Shown here: one piece after another, positions 53,032 to 61,520 of the stretch
Layout of the letters: each line of letters begins with the position of its first letter
How positions within the stretch are numbered: the first letter of the stretch is position 1
From: JAJRQY01 sp965224435
Lineage (GTDB): Bacteria > Actinomycetota > Acidimicrobiia > Acidimicrobiales > SZUA-35
Length of the DNA: 64,000 nucleotides
Assembly (NCBI GenBank): GCA_965224435.1
Contig: OZ245048.1
Coordinates: forward strand, 3,844,001-3,908,000
Reading direction: 5' to 3'
The notes under the pieces: model-generated
Database searches by the model: none
The model's input: only the letters and a program-made list of their open reading frames with translations
What the model was told of the DNA's origin: nothing
Translations under genes and position numbers: made by a program

Positions 53032-54333
53032 ATGGTGCCCAACTTGGTCTGGTTTCGAGATCGTCCCCGCATTACCGACATACTTCTCGCGCTCATGGTC
53101 ATGGGCATCCAGCTGATCCAGGGTCTAACGACGGAGACCAGCGCCGTCAACGATGATGTGATTGCACCGACCAGCATCATCCACTGGGTGCTCATCCTCG
53201 GCAGTCCCCTAGTCATCGTTTTCCGCCGGTCATATCCAATGACTGTGCTCGCTGTTGGCACCATTACGACCATGTTCGCCTGGCTGTTGGATCTGCCAGT
53301 CACAACCATCACCGGGATGATCGTTCTGTACAGCGCGGTGATTTATGGACCAAAGCTCATTGGACTTCGAGCAGCCGTTGGCAGCGGACTGCTACTTTTG
53401 ACCTTTGCTATCTTCGGAGTGCTCACAGGAGAGGCTGCACTCTACATTCTTCCCCTTGTCGCTTGGACGGTTGCCATCCCGGTTCTGGCCGCACTCAATG
53501 TGACCTCCAATAGGGCACTCCTGGAGGCGTCCAACCGTCAGCTGGCCGAGGCCGAAGAACGCAGAACTGCCGACCGTCTAGCAGCGATCCAAGGTGAGCG
53601 AGATCGTGTTGCCCGCGAATTGCACGATGTTGTTGCTCACGGCTTGTCTCTGATCGTTATCCAGGCCGGTGCCGGTCGCAGAATTCTTGAGGCATCAGAC
53701 GTGGATCAACCTGATGATGGCAGGGTGGCCGAAGTCCTCGCCAATATCGATGGAGCAGCACGGCAATCCCTGGGCGAAATGCGCCAGATCCTGGGAATCC
53801 TCCGCAGCGATGACTACGGAGACAGTGATGACACCCAATGGCGCCCGAGTCCGGGAACAACCACCATTACCGAACTCGTCGCACAAGCAGCCGAATCCGG
53901 CCTCGATGTGGAGTTCGTCACCGTTGGTGAGGCTCGACCGATGCCATCGGCAACCGGTGCCGCCGCCTACCGCGTCGTGCAAGAAGCACTCACCAACGTG
54001 CGCAAGCACGGAGGGCCCAAGGTGAAGACCTCGGTTACCGGGACCTTTGGCGATGACTTCCTAACCATCACCGTGCAAGACAACGGCAGGGGTGCCGCCG
54101 CCCCGAACTGCGACGGACACGGACTTATCGGGATGAAAGAACGGGTGGATTTCTTGGACGGAACCTTCAAGGCCGGACCCCGGGTCGGTGGTGGTTTCCA
54201 GGTCCAGGTCAGCCTGCCAATCGATCAGCCAGTCGAATTCGCCGAGTGCATCACCAATCCCGCTGACCCATCAAGCTGGGCCGACTCATCAAACCTGGCC
54301 TCGACTAGTGATTCAGCAGTTACCCAATCGTGA
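53032..54333 (+). CDS. sensor histidine kinase, NarL-type (HisKA_3)
   Basis: 433 residues. Five to six N-terminal membrane helices (about residues 1-155) without a large outside domain. HisKA_3: ERDRVARELHDVVAHGLSLI with the phospho-accepting His in ELHDVVAH. HATPase: VQEALTNVRKHGGPKVK, TVQDNGRGAAAPNCDGHGLI. A Pro/Ser-rich tail ends the protein. GTG-type overlap (54330-54333) with the response-regulator gene fixes the pair. Input signal unknown, perhaps membrane state. Confidence 0.92.
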   Translation: MVPNLVWFRDRPRITDILLALMVMGIQLIQGLTTETSAVNDDVIAPTSIIHWVLILGSPLVIVFRRSYPMTVLAVGTITTMFAWLLDLPVTTITGMIVLYSAVIYGPKLIGLRAAVGSGLLLLTFAIFGVLTGEAALYILPLVAWTVAIPVLAALNVTSNRALLEASNRQLAEAEERRTADRLAAIQGERDRVARELHDVVAHGLSLIVIQAGAGRRILEASDVDQPDDGRVAEVLANIDGAARQSLGEMRQILGILRSDDYGDSDDTQWRPSPGTTTITELVAQAAESGLDVEFVTVGEARPMPSATGAAAYRVVQEALTNVRKHGGPKVKTSVTGTFGDDFLTITVQDNGRGAAAPNCDGHGLIGMKERVDFLDGTFKAGPRVGGGFQVQVSLPIDQPVEFAECITNPADPSSWADSSNLASTSDSAVTQS

Positions 54334-55013
54334 CGGCGCCTCAACCTATCCGAGTCGCCCTTGTCGATGATCAAGAATTGGTTCGTACCGGCTTCCGCAT
54401 GATTCTGGAGACTGAACCCGGAATCGATGTCGTTCTGGAAGCCAAGGATGGCCAAGACGCCGTTGACCTGGTTCCGACTGCGAACGTCGATGTTGTTCTG
54501 ATGGATATACGAATGCCTCGAATGGACGGCGTGGAGGCCACGGCCAAGCTGGTCGAACTCGACGGGCCACGGGTCATCATTCTGACGACCTTCGATCTTG
54601 ATGAGTACGTCTTTGCCGCATTACAAGGCGGGGCTAGTGGATTCTTGTTGAAGGACACTCCGGCCGAAGAATTGATTCACGCCATCCAGGTCGTTGCCTC
54701 CGGTGATGCACTCTTGGCTCCCAGCGTGACAAGGCGGCTTATTGGCCGGTATCAAGAACACTCGTCTGTGTCAGCCAGCAAGGCCGATATCCCTGGCCTT
54801 GACCAGCTGACGCAGCGAGAGCTTGAGGTCATGACAGAGCTGGCGAAAGGCTGTTCCAACGCCGAGATTGGTGAGGCACTCTTTGTCAGCGAAACCACGG
54901 TCAAGACTCATGTCGGACGAGTTCTCACCAAGCTCGGGTTGCGCGATCGTGTGCAAGTTGTCGTCGCCGCCTACGAGTCGGGGATGGTGTTGCCCGGGCA
55001 TGACAGCAACTGA
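54330..55013 (+). CDS. LuxR/NarL-family response regulator
   Basis: 227 residues from GTG. Receiver with VALVDDQELVRTGFRMILE, phospho-acceptor Asp in VDVVLMDIRMPRMDGVEA and Lys in GFLLKDTPAEEL. The C-terminal LuxR HTH is TQRELEVMTELAKGCSNAEI, GEALFVSETTVKTHVGRVLT. Partner of the kinase that overlaps it. It should regulate nearby genes such as the GH13 or MacB-type genes downstream; targets not visible. Confidence 0.93.
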   Translation: MTAPQPIRVALVDDQELVRTGFRMILETEPGIDVVLEAKDGQDAVDLVPTANVDVVLMDIRMPRMDGVEATAKLVELDGPRVIILTTFDLDEYVFAALQGGASGFLLKDTPAEELIHAIQVVASGDALLAPSVTRRLIGRYQEHSSVSASKADIPGLDQLTQRELEVMTELAKGCSNAEIGEALFVSETTVKTHVGRVLTKLGLRDRVQVVVAAYESGMVLPGHDSN

Positions 55014-55138
55014 CCAGCCGTCGGCGACGCCGATAACACTCGTGGTCTTTTGAGGCCGAACGGCTCAGCTGTATGAGCGAATTCTCTTAGTGTGGGAGGG
55101 TGTCGGAGCGGCGACTGCAAGGGCACACTTGCCGGTCT

Positions 55139-56866
55139 ATGTCTGAGCATCACTCCACTGGCGAACCTGGGACAGGAAACGCGCTATCCAGCGATCTAGG
55201 CAGCACCTCGGTGCCCTGGTGGCGAAGGGGTGTTGTCTATCAGGTGTACGTCCGCTCATTTGCCGACGGCAACAGTGACGGTACCGGCGACATCAACGGC
55301 CTGCGGAGCCGACTCCCGTATTTGCGAGACCTCGGCATCGACGCCTTGTGGGTCAATCCCTGGTATCAGTCACCACTCAACGACGGTGGCTACGACGTCA
55401 GTGACTACCGCCAGATCGAGCCCCGCTATGGCAGCATCGCCGATGCAGAAGCCTTCATTGCTGAAGCCCACGATTTCGGGATTCGGGTCATCATTGATCT
55501 GGTGCCAAACCACACATCAAGCGAACACCGCTGGTTCGCCGAAGCTCTTGCGGCCCCAATCGGCGATCCGGCTCGGCAGCGTTACCACATCCGACCTGGA
55601 CGCGGCGTTGATGAATCCGAGCCTCCGACCAATTGGACCAGCGTCTTCGGTGGCCCAGCGTGGACCCGACTGGAAGATGGCGAATGGTTCCTCCACCTCT
55701 TTGATCCCAGCCAGCCCGACCTGAACTGGGAGAACCCCGAGGTACGGGATGAGTTCGAATCGGTGTTTCGCTTCTGGCTCGATCGAGGCGTCGACGGCTT
55801 CCGAGTTGACGTGGCTCACGGCTTGATCAAGGACATGTCATTCCCTGATATGGACAACTCCGACCAAGAGATCCTTGGCGGGGCCAAGACTGTCGATCAC
55901 CCGTTCTGGGATCTTGATGGGGTGCACGAAATCATTCGTGACTGGCGTGTCATTCTGGATGAGTACTCCGAGGTTGGTGCCGAGCGAATGATGGTGGCCG
56001 AAGCCTGGGTGGCTACCCCAGAACGCCTGGCCAACTACTTGCGGCCAGATGAATACCAGCAATCATTCAACTTCGATCTGCTGGCTTCGGAATGGGATGC
56101 GGCTTCGATGCAGACCATCATCGTCGAAGCCTGTACTCAAGCAGCGGCCGTTGGCTCAACCCCGACCTGGGTTCTGTCCAACCATGATGTTGTCCGCCAC
56201 GCCACCCGTTACGGGTTACCAATCGGAACCGACTGGCGCCGCTGGCTGCTTGAAGGGCCTCACGACGCGCTCGATGTAGAGCTGGGCCAGCAACGCGCTC
56301 GGGCGGCGGCCTTGCTCCTACTCGGCCTTCCGGGTTCGTCCTATATCTATCAGGGCGACGAGCTTGGCTTGGACGAGGTGTGGGATCTACCGGTCGAGGT
56401 TTTAGATGACCCTGTCTGGGAGCAGTCAAGCCACACCCGCAAGGGCCGCGACGGTTGCCGAGTTCCGTTGCCATGGAAGCCCGATGGTCCCTCATTCGGT
56501 TTTGGGGACGAAGCGGGTTGGCTGCCCCAGCCTGAGCGGTTCAGTCCGATCTCTGCGGCTTCACAGCATGGCGATGCTGACTCGATGTTGGAGCTCTACC
56601 GCCTGGCCTTGTCGGTTCGCCGTGAACATCTGATCGGCGACGAAAGCATCCAGATGCTGGAGGTAGACGATTCGGTGGTTGCCTTCAAGCGAGGCTCCGG
56701 AGTGCAATGCTGGTTGAACCTGGGCAAGGATCCAGTCGCCCTGCCGGAAACACTGTCCAACGGTGGAAAGGTTCTGGCACGCAGCTTCAACAGCGCAGAC
56801 AGTTCTGCTCTGCCCCTTGATGCCACCCTGCCCGGCAACTCGGCGATCTGGTTCACACAGGACTAG
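55139..56866 (+). CDS. GH13 alpha-glucosidase/oligo-1,6-glucosidase-type enzyme
   Basis: 575 residues from ATG 55139 (GTG 55100 is open too). GH13 regions: VYQVYVRSFADGNSDGTGDI, IIDLVPNHTSSEHRWF, DGFRVDVAHGLIKD (nucleophile Asp), RMMVAEAWVATPERL (acid/base Glu) and TWVLSNHDVVRHATRYGL (third Asp). The order and the WWRRGVVYQ start match cytoplasmic alpha-glucosidases rather than secreted amylases; no signal peptide. Cuts alpha-1,4 or alpha-1,6 glucosides such as maltose or isomaltose. Confidence 0.92.
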   Translation: MSEHHSTGEPGTGNALSSDLGSTSVPWWRRGVVYQVYVRSFADGNSDGTGDINGLRSRLPYLRDLGIDALWVNPWYQSPLNDGGYDVSDYRQIEPRYGSIADAEAFIAEAHDFGIRVIIDLVPNHTSSEHRWFAEALAAPIGDPARQRYHIRPGRGVDESEPPTNWTSVFGGPAWTRLEDGEWFLHLFDPSQPDLNWENPEVRDEFESVFRFWLDRGVDGFRVDVAHGLIKDMSFPDMDNSDQEILGGAKTVDHPFWDLDGVHEIIRDWRVILDEYSEVGAERMMVAEAWVATPERLANYLRPDEYQQSFNFDLLASEWDAASMQTIIVEACTQAAAVGSTPTWVLSNHDVVRHATRYGLPIGTDWRRWLLEGPHDALDVELGQQRARAAALLLLGLPGSSYIYQGDELGLDEVWDLPVEVLDDPVWEQSSHTRKGRDGCRVPLPWKPDGPSFGFGDEAGWLPQPERFSPISAASQHGDADSMLELYRLALSVRREHLIGDESIQMLEVDDSVVAFKRGSGVQCWLNLGKDPVALPETLSNGGKVLARSFNSADSSALPLDATLPGNSAIWFTQD

Positions 56867-56976
56867 GCGAGGGTTGGAGCAGGACTAGGGCTGATTCGGG
56901 TCGTCAGCCAAACGGATGAAGCGAATCATCCTTGCGGAGGATGGCGAGAAAACTCCATCGGCTTAGGGTCGTTGCT

Positions 56977-57762
56977 ATGACAGTCCTACCTCCTGATGTT
57001 CCAGCGCCTACTCCACCGCAGATCCCTGCAAGCGGTGCGGTCATGGCGGCACGATCTGACCAAGCCAGCAAGGTCTACGGCCTCGGCGATACCGAGGTCC
57101 ATGCCCTTCGCAGCGTGAGCGTTGGCTTCCAGGCCGGTGTGTTCACCTCCATCATGGGGCCATCTGGTTCTGGCAAGTCGACCCTCATGCAGTGCATGGC
57201 CGGGCTCGATCGCCTCAGCAGCGGTGAGGCCTATATCGGTGACATCCCGATCTCTTCCTTGACCGATAAGCAGCTCACCCTGCTTCGTCGGGACAAGATC
57301 GGGTTCGTCTTCCAGTCCTTCAACCTCATCCCGACACTGAATGCCCTGGAGAACATCACCCTCCCCATGGATCTGGCCGGAGTGAAGGGTGACACCGAGT
57401 GGATCAACAGTGTGATCTCAACCGTCGGCCTGGCCGACCGGATCAGCCACCGCCCCAACGAACTCTCTGGTGGCCAGCAACAGCGTGTCGCCGTCGCTCG
57501 TGCCTTGGCCAGCCGACCCGACATCATCTTTGCCGATGAGCCCACAGGAAACCTCGACTCCAAGACGGGGGCCGAGATCCTCAGCTTCATGCGCTCGGCA
57601 GTCAATGAGCTTGGCCAGACCATTGTCATGGTCACCCATGATCCTGTTTCTGCTTCCTACTCTGACCGGGTTCTGTTCTTGGCTGATGGTTCCATCGTGG
57701 ACGAGATGCACCAGCCGACGGCTGACAGTGTGTACGACAAGATCCGTCACCTAGGAGACTGA
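56977..57762 (+). CDS. MacB/LolD-type ABC transporter ATP-binding protein
   Basis: 261 residues from ATG 56977; an upstream ATG at 56932 gives 15 more residues of doubtful value. A proline-rich start leads to ASKVYGLGDTEVHALRSVSV, Walker A MGPSGSGKSTLMQCM, FVFQSFNLIPTLNALEN, signature NELSGGQQQRVAVARALA and Walker B IIFADEPTGNLDSKTGAE. Those are classic for ATPases paired with FtsX-like permeases. It is three bases from the permease gene. Confidence 0.93.
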   Translation: MTVLPPDVPAPTPPQIPASGAVMAARSDQASKVYGLGDTEVHALRSVSVGFQAGVFTSIMGPSGSGKSTLMQCMAGLDRLSSGEAYIGDIPISSLTDKQLTLLRRDKIGFVFQSFNLIPTLNALENITLPMDLAGVKGDTEWINSVISTVGLADRISHRPNELSGGQQQRVAVARALASRPDIIFADEPTGNLDSKTGAEILSFMRSAVNELGQTIVMVTHDPVSASYSDRVLFLADGSIVDEMHQPTADSVYDKIRHLGD

Positions 57763-57764
57763 TC

Positions 57765-60536
57765 ATGGGACACATCTTCAAGCTCGCATTGCGCGGTATC
57801 CGCGCCCACTTGGGGCGACTAGCCCTCACCTTCGTCGCCATCTCTCTCGGAGTCGGCTTCGTCTCCGGATCATTCATCATCAAGGATTCATTGGCTGAAG
57901 TCTTCGACGGCATCGTCAGCCAGGCCAACGCCGACGTCGATGCGCGGGTGCAACTCTCCGATGTTGAATTTGGCGAGACCCAAACCACCATTCCTGACTC
58001 GCTCATAGCCGAACTCGAAGCTCTTCCCGAGGTTGGCTTCGCTGAGGGTGGTGTGGCGCTTGACCAGGTCAACGTTTTCGTCCCCTTGGACAAGGACGGG
58101 GAACAACAGATCCCCAAGGGCCCACCGATATTGACCTTTAGCTGGAACGGCACTCGAGAGGGCGCCACCGAGGTCTTCACCTTAGACGAGGGAACCAACC
58201 CTGGTCCTGGTCAGGTAGCTATCGACAACGCTCAAGCCGAAGCGATCGACGCACACGCAGGCGACATCGTCACCTTTACCACCCCCGACGGACTGCAAGA
58301 CTTTGAGATCTCCGGGATCACACGGTTTGATGGTGCTGCTGGGGCATGGTTCGTCTTGTTTGACCTTGAAACCGCACAGGCCCAATATGACAAGATTGGA
58401 ACGGTTGACGCCATCTCACTCGGAGCCGCCATCGGTACAAGTGAGGTAGAGCTGCTCGCTGCGGTGGAACCCCTGCTGCCCACCGGAACGGAAGCGCTCG
58501 GAAATTCCGCCATCATCGAAGAGGACTCCGCTGACTTCAATCAGGTGATCAATATCATTGGCAATCTGCTGCTGGCATTCGCCCTGGTCGCGTTGTTTGT
58601 CAGCCTGTTCATTATCTACAACACCTTCGCCATCCTGGTTAGTCAGCGCATTCAAGAGATTGGAATGCTGCGAGCGATTGGAGCCACAGCGAATCAGGTC
58701 ATGAGTTCGATCATTTTCGAGGCCTTGATTGTCGGCATTCTTGGCTCCGCTGCCGGCATCCTGACTGGGGTCGGTGTTGCTGCCGCCATCAAGGGACTGT
58801 TTGAGAGCGTTGGAGGGTTCCCCGAGACTGGCAACGTCATCACGTTACGAACCATCATCGTTTCACTTGTGGTTGGCATTCTTGCCACCCTCATTTCTGC
58901 CATCCTTCCGGCCTGGCGAGCAAGCCGGGTCTCCCCCATCGCTGCCATGCGCAACGAAGCTCCCAGTGAAGGCCGCACCAAGCTCCGCACCATCATCGGT
59001 GGTGTCGTCACAACACTGGGGCTCGCCGCCATCGTGGCTGGCCTGTTCGGTGGACTTAGCACGTCGCTCCTACTTACCCTCCTTGGGATCGGAGCAGTGT
59101 TCACCTTTGTTGGTGTGTCCATGCTGAGCGCCTTGTTCGCTGCTCCCGTGGCCAATGCCATCGGCCGGGCACCAATCATGGCGGTCTTGAGCCTGTTGGG
59201 TGGTGTGATCCTGACCTTGCTCGGACTTGCGACGACCATCGGCGGAGTCGCTGGTCCCGGGTTGTTGTTGGCCGACGGAATCTCCAGCTCGTCCATTGGT
59301 GCTGTCTTGGGTGGAGTACTCCTCGTCCTCATCGGGGTAACCATGGTCCGTTCTGGCATTCCTGCCATCGGGCGAGCCTTAGCCCTCTTCGCCCACCTTC
59401 CGAGTGGTGGCCCCGAAACCAAACTGGTCCGGCTTGCTCGCCAGAATGTTGCCCGCAACCCCCAGCGGACTGCCGCCACTGCCACCGCTCTCATGATCGG
59501 GCTGGCTTTGGTGACCACCGTTGGAGTTCTCGGGCAATCTCTCAAAACCACCTTCTCCAACACGCTGGACACTGCCATCAGTGCCGATCTCTTCATCTAT
59601 AGCGCTACCGGTGAGGATATTCCGGTCTCCTTGGCCAACGAGCTTGATCAGGTGCAGGGAATTGACCTGTTAGCTCGATTCCGCGGCGAAGACATGAAGA
59701 TCGGTGACGACATCGTGGACATGGTCGCCTTCGAGACTGCGACCACCGATCGGATCCTCAATATTGATGTCACATCCGGCGAACCGCGTGAACTTGGAGC
59801 AGATGAGGTCTATGTCTTCAAAGATCGCTTGGAAGAGATCAATGCCAGCATTGGCGACACCTTCGATGCCCAATTCGCTGACGGATCAGAAACCACCTTC
59901 ACCATCGCAGGGGTCTACGAAGACAAGTCAGTGGTTGGTGCCGACTACGTGATGGACTTGGCCACATTCAGAGAATTCTATCCTGATGTCGAGGATGGGT
60001 TCCTTGGAGCAACCATTGCCGAAGGCGCTGATACTAAAGCGGTAAAGGCCCAGGCCATCGATATCTCATCGTCCTATCCACAAGTCGAGGCCAAGGACAG
60101 TCAGGAGTTCCGAGATGCCCAAGAAAGCCAGGTAAACAGCCTGCTGGCCTTGGTGAACGGGTTACTCGGTCTGGCTCTGGTTGTTGCCTTCTTCGGAATC
60201 GTCAACACCATTGTCTTGTCAGTGTTGGAACGAACCAGAGAGATCGGCCTGATGCGAGCCATTGGTATGACCCGAGGTCAGCTGATGACGACTATCCGCT
60301 TGGAAGCGCTCATTGTCTGCATCTTCGGCGCCGCTCTCGGACTGGCTCTCGGTGTGCTCTTCGCCTGGGCTGCTATCTCGGCCATCCCCGGTGAGATCAT
60401 CAGTACGGTCAGTATTCCGTGGGTCTTGATGGGCATCATCCTGGCGGTGTCGGCCGTGATCGGTGTGCTTGCCGCATTCTTGCCGGCACGTCGCGCCGCA
60501 CAGCTGGACGTGCTGGAAGCCATCAGCACCACCTAG
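57765..60536 (+). CDS. FtsX-like (MacB-type) ABC transporter permease, ten-helix duplicated form
   Basis: 923 residues. An N-terminal helix, then a large extracytoplasmic domain (LPEEVGF-type and GQVAIDNAQAEAIDAHAGD), then FtsX core helices (VSQRIQEIGMLRAIGATANQ; SLVVGILATLISAILPAWRA). After a hydrophobic middle stretch (ILTLLGLATTIGGVAG), a second copy of the layout has another outside domain and a second core (LERTREIGLMRAIGMTRGQL, SAVIGVLAAFLPARRAAQLD). Such duplicated permeases are common in actinobacteria for moving lipids or peptides across the envelope with a LolD/MacB-type ATPase. Confidence 0.9.
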   Translation: MGHIFKLALRGIRAHLGRLALTFVAISLGVGFVSGSFIIKDSLAEVFDGIVSQANADVDARVQLSDVEFGETQTTIPDSLIAELEALPEVGFAEGGVALDQVNVFVPLDKDGEQQIPKGPPILTFSWNGTREGATEVFTLDEGTNPGPGQVAIDNAQAEAIDAHAGDIVTFTTPDGLQDFEISGITRFDGAAGAWFVLFDLETAQAQYDKIGTVDAISLGAAIGTSEVELLAAVEPLLPTGTEALGNSAIIEEDSADFNQVINIIGNLLLAFALVALFVSLFIIYNTFAILVSQRIQEIGMLRAIGATANQVMSSIIFEALIVGILGSAAGILTGVGVAAAIKGLFESVGGFPETGNVITLRTIIVSLVVGILATLISAILPAWRASRVSPIAAMRNEAPSEGRTKLRTIIGGVVTTLGLAAIVAGLFGGLSTSLLLTLLGIGAVFTFVGVSMLSALFAAPVANAIGRAPIMAVLSLLGGVILTLLGLATTIGGVAGPGLLLADGISSSSIGAVLGGVLLVLIGVTMVRSGIPAIGRALALFAHLPSGGPETKLVRLARQNVARNPQRTAATATALMIGLALVTTVGVLGQSLKTTFSNTLDTAISADLFIYSATGEDIPVSLANELDQVQGIDLLARFRGEDMKIGDDIVDMVAFETATTDRILNIDVTSGEPRELGADEVYVFKDRLEEINASIGDTFDAQFADGSETTFTIAGVYEDKSVVGADYVMDLATFREFYPDVEDGFLGATIAEGADTKAVKAQAIDISSSYPQVEAKDSQEFRDAQESQVNSLLALVNGLLGLALVVAFFGIVNTIVLSVLERTREIGLMRAIGMTRGQLMTTIRLEALIVCIFGAALGLALGVLFAWAAISAIPGEIISTVSIPWVLMGIILAVSAVIGVLAAFLPARRAAQLDVLEAISTT

Positions 60537-60652
60537 CCATCCCCTCCCCTTCTGGCGCCGGGGGAATCCGTCGGGCCCTTGGGGCCCTTCGGTATTCCTC
60601 GAGTTGCTCGCTGTCGCTCCCAACATCGCCTCAACAAGGAGTCAAAGTACGG

Positions 60653-61297
60653 CTACTTGTCTTTGGATTTGGTTGGAACGAAGCCGGTGTCTTTTGCGGG
60701 GGCGGCGGCGGGGGCCTTCTCGACGATGGTGTCGATGAGGCCGTAGTCAACGGCTTCCTGGCCTCGCACGATGTAGTCCCGTTCAATGTCGGCGGCAATC
60801 CGGTCCAACGGCTGTCCCGTGTGCTCGGCCAGGATCTCCTCGATGCGACGACGAGAGTACTGGATCTCGGTTACTTGGATTTCCAGATCGGTGGCCTGGC
60901 CCTGGGCTCCGCCGTGAGGCTGATGGATCAAGACTCGGGCATTCGGCAACGCCATGCGCTTGCCTGGCGCTCCCCCAGCCAACAAGACGGCAGCCCAGCT
61001 GGCGGCTTGGCCGACGCAAATGGTGCTGACGTCGGGCTGGATGTATTGCATGGTGTCATAGATCCCAAACCCGGCCGAGACCTCGCCGCCGGGTGAGTTG
61101 ATATAGAGCTGGATATCTCGCTCCGGATCTTCCGCCGCCAGGTGCAAGAGCTGGCCAATCACCAGGTTGGCCGAGGTGGCATCAATCTGGGTTCCCAGGA
61201 ACACCACCCGGTCCGCCAGCAGCCGGGAGTACAGATCGAACGACCGCTCCCCTCGGCTGGTCTGCTCAAGAACTGTTGGTACCAAGTAGCCACTCAT
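60653..61297 (-). CDS. clpP: ATP-dependent Clp protease proteolytic subunit
   Basis: 214 residues from ATG 61297 (an in-frame TTG is one codon upstream). DIQLYINSPGGEVSAGFGIY, then ICVGQAASWAAVLLAGG with the catalytic Ser (normally GQAASMGA; here Met is Trp), the His in RVLIHQPHGGAQGQATD, and the Asp in the ERDYIVRGQEAVDYGLIDTI segment. Self-assembles into a barrel fed by ClpX or ClpC. The first residues are unusually short of a propeptide. No second clpP adjacent. Confidence 0.92.
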   Translation of the reverse strand: MSGYLVPTVLEQTSRGERSFDLYSRLLADRVVFLGTQIDATSANLVIGQLLHLAAEDPERDIQLYINSPGGEVSAGFGIYDTMQYIQPDVSTICVGQAASWAAVLLAGGAPGKRMALPNARVLIHQPHGGAQGQATDLEIQVTEIQYSRRRIEEILAEHTGQPLDRIAADIERDYIVRGQEAVDYGLIDTIVEKAPAAAPAKDTGFVPTKSKDK

Positions 61298-61345
61298 CAA
61301 TACTCACTCTCGTCCGTTTCGGATCAATCGAAGCCAGTTCGGCTA

Positions 61346-61365
61346 GTGCAACTTATTAGTTGCAC
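61346..61365. repeat. palindrome 1 between lhr and clpP
   Basis: GTGCAACT, TATT, AGTTGCAC: a perfect 8-bp inverted repeat. It shares the core TGCAACT-N4-AGTTGCA with palindrome 2, 49 bp centre to centre. Confidence 0.6.
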
Positions 61366-61390
61366 ATAGCGAGTATCGGCCAAAAGGTCG

Positions 61391-61418
61391 CCATATGCAA
61401 CTTGATAGTTGCATATGG
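61391..61418. repeat. palindrome 2 between lhr and clpP
   Basis: CCATATGCAACT, TGAT, AGTTGCATATGG: a perfect 12-bp inverted repeat with the same TGCAACT-N4-AGTTGCA core as palindrome 1. It could be a transcription-factor operator; neither has a T tract that would make it a terminator. Confidence 0.6.
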
Positions 61419-61520
61419 GTCGCGTGGCCCATGCCGACAGCGCCTCATCCCGAGGTCAACTGGAGTGCCAGGACGCCGTTTTCGACCGTCTGGACCTCCA
61501 GTTCGACGCCACCGGTTGAC

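Noticed and set aside
58694..59596. 300-codon minus-strand ORF inside the FtsX-like permease gene
   Set aside because: Composition (Met/Thr/Pro/Arg-rich) is a reverse-strand shadow of hydrophobic codons; the plus-strand permease explains the region.
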